Shown piece after piece: positions 14,089 to 18,910 of a DNA stretch of 18,910 bases; the first letter of the stretch is position 1; each line of letters starts with the position of its first letter. The stretch lies in the NCBI GenBank assembly GCA_910586205.1, contig CAJUGD010000052.1:1-18910 (forward strand). Direction: 5' to 3'. Made by a program: the position numbers and the translations under genes. This DNA comes from an uncultured Lachnospiraceae bacterium. GTDB lineage: Bacteria > Bacillota > Clostridia > Lachnospirales > Lachnospiraceae. The notes beneath the pieces were generated by a model. It ran no database searches, was not told the DNA's origin, and saw nothing but the letters and a program-made list of their open reading frames with translations.

Positions 14089-15510
14089 ATGGCACTGCAG
14101 GAGTGCTTATCCGTATTCCTGGCGGCAGAAGACCACATGAGTGCTCAATTTACGTGGAAAGAAGAGTTTAATATCGGAGTAGACAACATTGACAAAGAGC
14201 ATCAGCAACTTTTTGAGGGGATCAACAGTCTTTTTCTTCTGACACAGAAAAAAAGCGGCTGGATTGGCGGAAAGAACAGCCGGAAGGCCTGCCGGAAGGG
14301 GATTCAGTTATTCAAGCAGCATGCACTGAAACATTTTGCAGATGAAGAGCTCTATATGGCCTCCATTGATTACGGTGGGCTGGAGCAGCACAGCCGTATC
14401 CATAAGGGATTTCGGGAGAAGACCCTTCCGGCCCTGGAACGGGAGCTGGATCAGGCAGATTATTCGCTGGAAGCTATTGACCATTTCCTGGGAGTCTGTG
14501 CCGGATGGCTGATCGGACATACCACCATGGAGGACCAGGCCATTACCGGCAGGCAGAGCAGTATGTGGGTGGATCTTCTGGAGGAGGGAGAGCTTAACTC
14601 TGTGAAGCGGGCCATCACCCAGGTTATGTACCAGATCTTTCTGGTGAAACCGGAGATGATCAGCGACGCTTACAATGGAGAGAAGTTCGGAACCGGGATC
14701 TATTATCGTCTGGTCTATGAAACAGTGGAGAACGGGAAGACCCAGGAGATGCTGCTGGCCTTTGAGGAAAAGCTTCTGCTCCGGACCATCGGTGAGGTGA
14801 TGGGGAACAAGTCCGGCAAGCTGAGCACGGCACTGCTTCATAATGCCAGATATACCATGCAGCGGTTTGCGGGGCGGGTTATTAAAGTCTTCCTGAAAGG
14901 GGATAACCCCACGCTAAAAGAGGAGAACCTTCTTTCCTACGATCAGTTCCAGAAGGTATTTGAGGAGCGCAAGCGTGTGGCAAGTCTGCTGTTTGATACT
15001 GGGGAGGGATATTTTGCCTGCTGTATTCTGACACCGGACCAGATCAGCGAGTCCCCGGGGATCCCCATCAGCCAGGAGAATGCCCTGGATGAAGTGGCCC
15101 ATTATCTCAAGGAGCGACAGGAGCTGGAGGCCCAGCCTCCGAAGAAGAAAGTTCTGGTGGTAGATGATTCTGCCACCATGCGGCAGGGGCTTAAGAATCT
15201 GCTGGGCTGGGATTATGAGGTTTCCACGGTTGACAACGGTCTGGCTGCAATCCGCACCGTCACCCTCAACCGGCCGGACCTGATCCTGCTGGATTATGAT
15301 ATGCCTATCTGCAACGGGAAGCAAACCCTGGAACTGCTTCGTTCGGAAACTCATTCGGAGGATATTCCGGTTATTTTTCTGACTGCCAGGGACGATGCGG
15401 ACAGTGTCAAAGGGGTGTTGTCCTTAAAGCCGTCGGGATATCTGTTAAAGACCCTGGGCCATGCGGAAATCAAGGCCAGGGTGGATGGATTTTTTGAAAA
15501 GAATCCGTAG
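14089..15510 (+). CDS. Bacteriohemerythrin-middle domain-receiver fusion protein
   Basis: A 473-residue cytosolic protein in three parts. Part 1 (about 17-165) is a bacteriohemerythrin with all seven diiron ligands: His38, His and Glu in HFADE, two His in HSRIH, and His and Asp in HTTMED. Part 2 (about 170-340) is a mixed alpha/beta domain that I cannot name; AFEEKLLLRTIGEVMG with a later AG-containing helix is faintly CheX-like. Part 3 (about 350-473) is a receiver domain with the Asp pair in VVDDSATM, phospho-acceptor Asp402 (LLDYDMP), Thr in FLTA and Lys in LLKT. It could link oxygen or redox sensing by the diiron site to phosphorelay signalling. ATG 14089 has GGGGA 8 nt upstream; ATG 14137 would begin at the usual hemerythrin N-terminus (first ligand then His22) but has no clear ribosome site. 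Confidence 0.85.
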   Translation: MALQECLSVFLAAEDHMSAQFTWKEEFNIGVDNIDKEHQQLFEGINSLFLLTQKKSGWIGGKNSRKACRKGIQLFKQHALKHFADEELYMASIDYGGLEQHSRIHKGFREKTLPALERELDQADYSLEAIDHFLGVCAGWLIGHTTMEDQAITGRQSSMWVDLLEEGELNSVKRAITQVMYQIFLVKPEMISDAYNGEKFGTGIYYRLVYETVENGKTQEMLLAFEEKLLLRTIGEVMGNKSGKLSTALLHNARYTMQRFAGRVIKVFLKGDNPTLKEENLLSYDQFQKVFEERKRVASLLFDTGEGYFACCILTPDQISESPGIPISQENALDEVAHYLKERQELEAQPPKKKVLVVDDSATMRQGLKNLLGWDYEVSTVDNGLAAIRTVTLNRPDLILLDYDMPICNGKQTLELLRSETHSEDIPVIFLTARDDADSVKGVLSLKPSGYLLKTLGHAEIKARVDGFFEKNP

Positions 15511-16144
15511 AAAATTTAAATTTGGAGTTGCGGTTCATGGGGCGGGGAAAGCTGACTATCGGTCTTTTCCCTCTCCTTCCTATGATGGATGCGAAATTCA
15601 TCCATATGGTGCACGCCGCTTCGGAACTGCTTTTTCCATGGGCTTTAAATGTATCTACGTAATCACCCATGGCATGTGTTCAGCAGCTCGCAGAACTGAC
15701 ACCATGGAGTGAAAAACTTCAATCTATCAAAAATCGCATGTGAATTATAGTGAATTACCCCAACTCGCAAAGGGCTGGGGTAATTTTGTATCCTACCGCA
15801 GTATTGTTTCATTATATATTCTATCTGTTCTACAAGTTTTGGCAGATAGTCCGTCACAAGATATTTTTCAAGATACGGGAACACATCCTGAAGGAACAGC
15901 AGATGCTAATCTTGTGTGTGTTAAAATGTTTTCTGTAATGCTGATAAGTGAAGCAATCACATTCTGCGGTCTTTTAGTAGCCGCTTAAAGCCATCAGGCA
16001 GACACTTCCAAAAGGATGGGAATATTCCGGGCTGGGGAAGCCTACAGGCAGGTTTTGAAACAGAAATCAATATGCAGATTATTGAAAAGATTGGGTAAAT
16101 GCAGAATCAAAACAGAAAACAGAACACCGGACTGAAAGCGGTAA
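15511..16144. other. Decayed intergenic region
   Basis: About 0.6 kb without an intact gene. Short open stretches look like gene debris. On the minus strand about 15900-15663 there is a frame reading DVFPYLEKYLVTDYLPKLVE without a good start. On the plus strand the frame ending in a TAA at 16096-16098 contains SGRHFQKDGNIPGWGSLQAG and stops at EKIG. Neither can be assigned to a family. Apart from a hairpin at 15753-15785 no other structure is seen. Confidence 0.45.
15753..15787 (+). terminator. Stem-loop, possible bidirectional terminator
   Basis: AATTACCCCA (15753-15762) pairs perfectly with TGGGGTAATT (15776-15785) around a 13-nt loop, followed by TT and then GTA. The A/T-rich stem foot gives short T runs in both directions. 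It lies 243 nt after the hemerythrin-receiver stop and is the first terminator-like structure after it. Confidence 0.5.
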
Positions 16145-16309
16145 GCTGCTGATGCGAAAGCACTGGTGGCTTATTTTTGGCGCGAGAAATCAGGAAAGTG
16201 GATACCATTCCTGCATGGACAGATACTTAACGAATGCCACGGCAAACCAGGGATTTATTTCTGGTTGTACTTAAGGGAGGTAGTGCCATTGGACTGGATG
16301 GAGAAGTGA
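16145..16309 (+). pseudogene. Remnant of an unidentified small protein gene
   Basis: An open frame of 54 codons bounded by TAA (16142-16144) and TGA (16307-16309) has strongly protein-like content, including YFWREKSGKWIPFLHGQIL and YFWLYLREVVPLDWMEK, but no ATG and no ribosome site. A separate short frame directly upstream, starting at ATG 16099 (MQNQNRKQNTGLKAVSC), ends with a TGA at 16150-16152 that overlaps this frame. A single-base frameshift would join both into a protein of about 70 residues. I do not recognise the family. It ends 48 nt before the SymE-like start. Confidence 0.4.
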
Positions 16310-16357
16310 CAATGCAGCAGACAATCATTGACAAATTATGAAAAGGAGATTTTGACT

Positions 16358-16549
16358 ATGGCAAAGAACAGAAGCATTAAAGTTATCAGCCAAAGCGGCA
16401 GCAGCTATAAAGCAACACCGACATTAACACTGAAAGGTCAGTGGCTTAAGGTACTTGGTGTTGAAGGCCTAAGAGTGGTGCTGGATGGATTGCATTGTCG
16501 CATTGTAAACCTCCATGCGCCCAGCGGGGAACGCGCCACCAATAAATGA
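16358..16549 (+). CDS. SymE-family toxin-like small protein
   Basis: A 63-residue basic protein. The stretch SSYKATPTLTLKGQWLKVLG (about 17-36) followed by V..G..V.L.G..CRIVNL matches the AbrB/SpoVT-like SymE fold, whose hallmark is TLKGQWL.. GF. E. coli SymE is an SOS-induced RNA/nucleic-acid-acting toxin whose synthesis is blocked by the antisense RNA SymR. ATG 16358 is chosen because GGAG (16345-16348) lies 9 nt upstream. The C-terminal tail, HAPSGERATNK, is encoded by one arm of a hairpin, and the middle is a little shorter than usual, so the end of the gene may be altered. No SymR-like antisense promoter could be identified with confidence. Confidence 0.65.
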   Translation: MAKNRSIKVISQSGSSYKATPTLTLKGQWLKVLGVEGLRVVLDGLHCRIVNLHAPSGERATNK

Positions 16550-16566
16550 AAGACTGGTGGGCGCAT
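16515..16566 (+). repeat. Competing inverted repeats at the end of the SymE-like gene
   Basis: ATGCGCCCA (16515-16523) pairs perfectly with TGGGCGCAT (16558-16566). GCGCCACCA (16533-16541) can instead pair with TGGTGGGCGC (16555-16564) with one bulged G. Both left arms use the same right arm, so the two folds exclude each other. The stop codon (16547-16549) lies in the loop of either. Confidence 0.6.
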
Positions 16567-16584
16567 TTGGCATCCCTGATTTTA

Positions 16585-16599
16585 ATCGCCTGCGGCGAT
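16585..16599. repeat. Small hairpin downstream of the SymE-like gene
   Basis: ATCGCC-TGC-GGCGAT, a perfect 6-bp stem with a 3-nt loop, in the gap between the convergent SymE-like and AAA-ATPase genes. No T run follows in the plus direction; on the minus strand it is followed by TAAAATC. Confidence 0.45.
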
Positions 16600-16608
16600 G
16601 GAGCTTTC

Positions 16609-16667
16609 AAAGTAAACCCCCATATCAGCCTTGCAGATACCACCATGAATGAAAGAGGGTTTACTTT
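16609..16667. repeat. 11-bp inverted repeat in the convergent gap
   Basis: AAAGTAAACCC (16609-16619) and GGGTTTACTTT (16657-16667) are perfect inverted copies separated by 37 nt. No coding frame of known type lies between them. They could be the ends of a tiny mobile fragment or an RNA stem. Confidence 0.6.
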
Positions 16668-16743
16668 AAGCCACCGGCGGAATTGGCGCCCCATGCCCTA
16701 TGGGTCCTTTTGCCCACTCTTTTATACTGTCAGGGCAGCAATG

Positions 16744-18348
16744 TTACACGACCGCCTCAACCAGTATCCTGCCTCCCATTACAATCTCCCTGACACCTGT
16801 TTCTTTCTTTTTATTGAAATTGAAACTGAGCATATATCCGGTCTTCAGACGATACGCATCCAGATACTCCAGGAGCTGTTCCTCGCCGCGTCTGTGGTAC
16901 GCTTCACCCCGCCACAGCTTCATCTCAATCACGAATTGCTCCCCGCCGTAATCCACCACTACATCCGTCCGCTCCAGATTCCGGGTGCGTGCCTCGATGT
17001 AATAATTTCCCGCTCCATTGATAATGGGCCTCAGATACAAGAGGAAATATCTCCGGCCATCCTCTTCATAAAATCTCTGCCCCTGATCTCCATACAAATC
17101 CGAAAAATATTCCACAAACTTCTCCAGAACCAGCTTCATATTCAACCGCCCCTTCTGGACAAACATGGGTTTATTCCGAAATGCTTCCTCTGCCATATCA
17201 CTGTAAACTGCCTCCTCGCTGAGGAACATATTGTAAAGAACCATTTCAAAAATACGATTTGCAATCACACACATTCCATTTTCATTTTTAAAAAAACCAT
17301 ACATTTCTGCTATTTCCACAGGCAGGCTTACGGGACTATAAATCAGCGTCTTTCCCTGGAAAATAACTCCATGCAGCACATTCCGCAAATCCTGGTCATT
17401 CTGAATCTTGCCCACCAGAGAATCAAACAGCGTATTCCGCTCGCCCATCAAAAGCCTGATGGCCTCCAGAAAACCTGCCTTTGTCCAGACCTGGCACTTC
17501 CTGGGATATTCTCCACCTCCGCCTACCCGTTCATCCATCAGTTTGCATAACCGGGATACCAGATATGGGTAACCGGAAGTATAGTCATAGATTCTTTGAG
17601 CCATAGCCATTATGTCCATCCCTGTACCATGGTCCTGCTCGTATTCTTCCAGCATTCCGGCGATATCCTCTGCTGAGAAGCTCATGTCCACCAGAAAGTC
17701 AGCAGCGATATTCCATGGACTATTTACCTTGTGCTCCTCCTCGGTACGAAGCTTCCGCCGGATATTTTTCACATCATGTACTCCTGCCAGAATCACCGAC
17801 TGAAATGTGGCCGTCTCATCCCGGTCAATATAGTATCCCCGCAGCTGGGCCAGGAAATCCAGGAAGACCTGACTGTTGGCAGCACTGTCCACCTCGTCGA
17901 TCATCAGTACGAGCGGTTTCGAAGAAGTGCTGCAGACTACGCTCAAATACCGAAATAATTCTACCAGATCCATTTCGCCCCGGCCATTGTGCATTTCCTT
18001 TTTCAATTCTTCGACAGCCACTCCAAAGGCTCCGTCAATATGCTCACTGCTATTTTCTATTTTCAATAAAAATGCCTTTGCAAATGCAAGGGAAAACGTG
18101 TTCTCATCACTGAATTTAGCCGCGCTCATTTCTTTCTGAAAATCCAGGCTTACAACAAGATAATCCTTTTCCAGATAACGCCCCAGCGCCCGTATGGTAG
18201 TGGTCTTCCCATACTGTCTGGCCCGGTTAATGGTAAAATACTGCCCCGCATCCACCATGGCCCGGATCTGCCTGAGCCGGGCTGTGATATCTACCATATA
18301 ATGAAGTTCCGGCTTGCATGCAGCACTTACATTAAAATATTTTCCCAC
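16744..18348 (-). CDS. AAA-ATPase with C-terminal PD-(D/E)XK nuclease-like domain
   Basis: A 534-residue cytosolic protein, frame intact. The N-terminal ATPase (about 1-270) has the P-loop QYFTINRARQYGKTTT (GKT at 47-49) and Walker B PLVLMIDEVDSA. A helical lid region carries YDYTSGYPYLVSRLCKLM (about 270-290). The C-terminal part (about 430-534) has Asp462 (RTDVVVDYGG), Glu475 and Lys477 (FVIEMKLW) and a later QLLEYLDAYRLKTGYML helix-strand, the pattern of PD-(D/E)XK nucleases. Such ATPase-nuclease proteins are multi-copy in gut Firmicutes and Bacteroidetes; their job is not established, with defence or mobile-element roles suspected. The start is GTG 18348 with AAAAAGGAG 9 nt upstream. It lies 31 bp after a related, damaged gene on the same strand. 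Confidence 0.85.
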   Translation of the reverse strand: MGKYFNVSAACKPELHYMVDITARLRQIRAMVDAGQYFTINRARQYGKTTTIRALGRYLEKDYLVVSLDFQKEMSAAKFSDENTFSLAFAKAFLLKIENSSEHIDGAFGVAVEELKKEMHNGRGEMDLVELFRYLSVVCSTSSKPLVLMIDEVDSAANSQVFLDFLAQLRGYYIDRDETATFQSVILAGVHDVKNIRRKLRTEEEHKVNSPWNIAADFLVDMSFSAEDIAGMLEEYEQDHGTGMDIMAMAQRIYDYTSGYPYLVSRLCKLMDERVGGGGEYPRKCQVWTKAGFLEAIRLLMGERNTLFDSLVGKIQNDQDLRNVLHGVIFQGKTLIYSPVSLPVEIAEMYGFFKNENGMCVIANRIFEMVLYNMFLSEEAVYSDMAEEAFRNKPMFVQKGRLNMKLVLEKFVEYFSDLYGDQGQRFYEEDGRRYFLLYLRPIINGAGNYYIEARTRNLERTDVVVDYGGEQFVIEMKLWRGEAYHRRGEEQLLEYLDAYRLKTGYMLSFNFNKKKETGVREIVMGGRILVEAVV

Positions 18349-18379
18349 TACACAAAACTCCTTTTTCTAAATTTCACCG

Positions 18380-18910
18380 CTATGCCATTCGTTCCCGCAG
18401 CACCTCTACCTTGCATGTATGCCGTTTGCCAGGGTCTTTCCGGTTGTACGCAATCCCTACAGCAAGGATTCTTCCGGTACATTTGGGTTCTTCACCCAGC
18501 TTTCCATGGAAGCTCTGCGCGTACCTGCGGTCTTTGATCTGCTGAATTGCGCTGTCCACTGTGCCATCAACTTTCAGCTCAACAATTCATATCTGGTTAA
18601 ATGACAGTGCCCCCACCACAAAATGGGTATTATACAAGCGCCTGCCAGATGCGGTCTGATAGCCGTCATACCAGAGTTCCCGCCCCGCCCGGGTTACCTT
18701 CGGCTCTGTCTGACATTCAATATATTTCTGGTGAAGCACGTCCACTTCTTCGTCCGTAAAGTCAAAGTATTCGCTGTACTTTGCCATAGTTGCCATGGAA
18801 AACTCAAAAAACATATTGAATTCCGAACCGCTGGAATACCTTGTAATCGGAAGAATCCCGGTCATATAAGCCATCTCCACATAAGCCTTATCCTTTAAAA
18901 GATTGCTGAG
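18380..18910 (-). pseudogene. AAA-ATPase-like/PD-(D/E)XK gene with internal deletion
   Basis: The 5' end lies beyond the window edge. Reading from 18910 down, the frame gives EMAYMTGILPITRYSSGSEF, a DEEV..LHQKY segment, ELWYDGYQT, and LYNTHFVVGALSFNQI, all typical of the middle of the AAA-ATPase-like family (PF09820 type). A TGA follows at 18587-18589. In the same frame directly after it the sequence reads IVELKVDGTVDSAIQQIKDR, RILAVGIAYNRK and KVEVLRERMA to a TAG at 18380-18382. That is the C-terminal end of the PD-(D/E)XK domain (PF08011 type) normally about 150-250 residues further on. The middle and the nuclease Asp side are therefore deleted and the junction carries a stop. Confidence 0.8.

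Noticed and set aside
14308..14841. A 177-codon minus-strand frame
   Set aside because: It mirrors the hemerythrin-receiver gene, whose plus-strand frame has all ligand motifs.
16328..16333. TTGACA as -35 of the SymE-like gene
   Set aside because: No -10 lies at 16-18 bp, and a start of transcription from it would fall inside the coding region.
16546..17550. A 334-codon open frame on the plus strand
   Set aside because: It lies antisense to the AAA-ATPase gene, whose minus-strand frame shows clear P-loop, Walker B and nuclease motifs; the plus-strand translation has no recognisable domain.
18587..18589. In-frame TGA read as selenocysteine
   Set aside because: The codon sits exactly where unrelated parts of the family are joined and no SECIS-like hairpin is seen directly after it; a deletion junction explains it better.

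Overview
The window looks like chromosomal DNA of a Clostridia member, most probably Lachnospiraceae. The clues are strong AGGAGG-type ribosome binding sites, a two-gene SufC-SufB (SmsCB-type) Fe-S module without SufD/SufS/SufU, a TRAP/IclR catabolic cluster, an IS66-type element with a clostridial-style accessory ORF, and AAA-ATPase/PD-(D/E)XK genes of a kind common in gut anaerobes. The genus assignment is inference from protein style; no search was possible.

Left part (1-5168): the 3' part of a tRNA-Leu(CAG) gene and its terminator are followed by a short antisense relic of a tyrosine recombinase C-terminus, the usual footprint of an integrated element. A strong promoter and a candidate operator then lead into an apparent operon: an M24 (creatinase/prolidase-fold) hydrolase, a TRAP transporter (lipoprotein receptor DctP, small membrane subunit DctQ, large membrane subunit DctM) and an IclR-family regulator. 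Together they read as a regulated uptake-and-hydrolysis pathway for an unidentified small organic acid or amide. The hydrolase has Lys where a metal-binding Glu is expected. A perfect 14-bp hairpin sits on the dctQ stop codon.

Middle (5169-11493): housekeeping-type genes. They are an RsmB/RsmF-type RNA m5C methyltransferase, the sufC-sufB pair with the Cys/His/Glu of the SufB assembly site kept, convergent terminators, a flotillin on the minus strand, and a Wzz-type polysaccharide co-polymerase fused to a tyrosine-kinase-like domain whose P-loop has decayed.

Right part (11494-18910): accessory DNA. A complete IS66-family element (11509-13905) has 26-bp terminal inverted repeats, an internal entry terminator, a textbook promoter and two ORFs, but no visible target duplication. 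It is followed by a hemerythrin - middle domain - receiver fusion protein, about 0.8 kb of decayed sequence, a small SymE-family toxin-like gene with competing hairpins at its 3' end, and on the minus strand an intact AAA-ATPase/nuclease-fold gene preceded by a second AAA-ATPase/nuclease gene from which the middle has been deleted.
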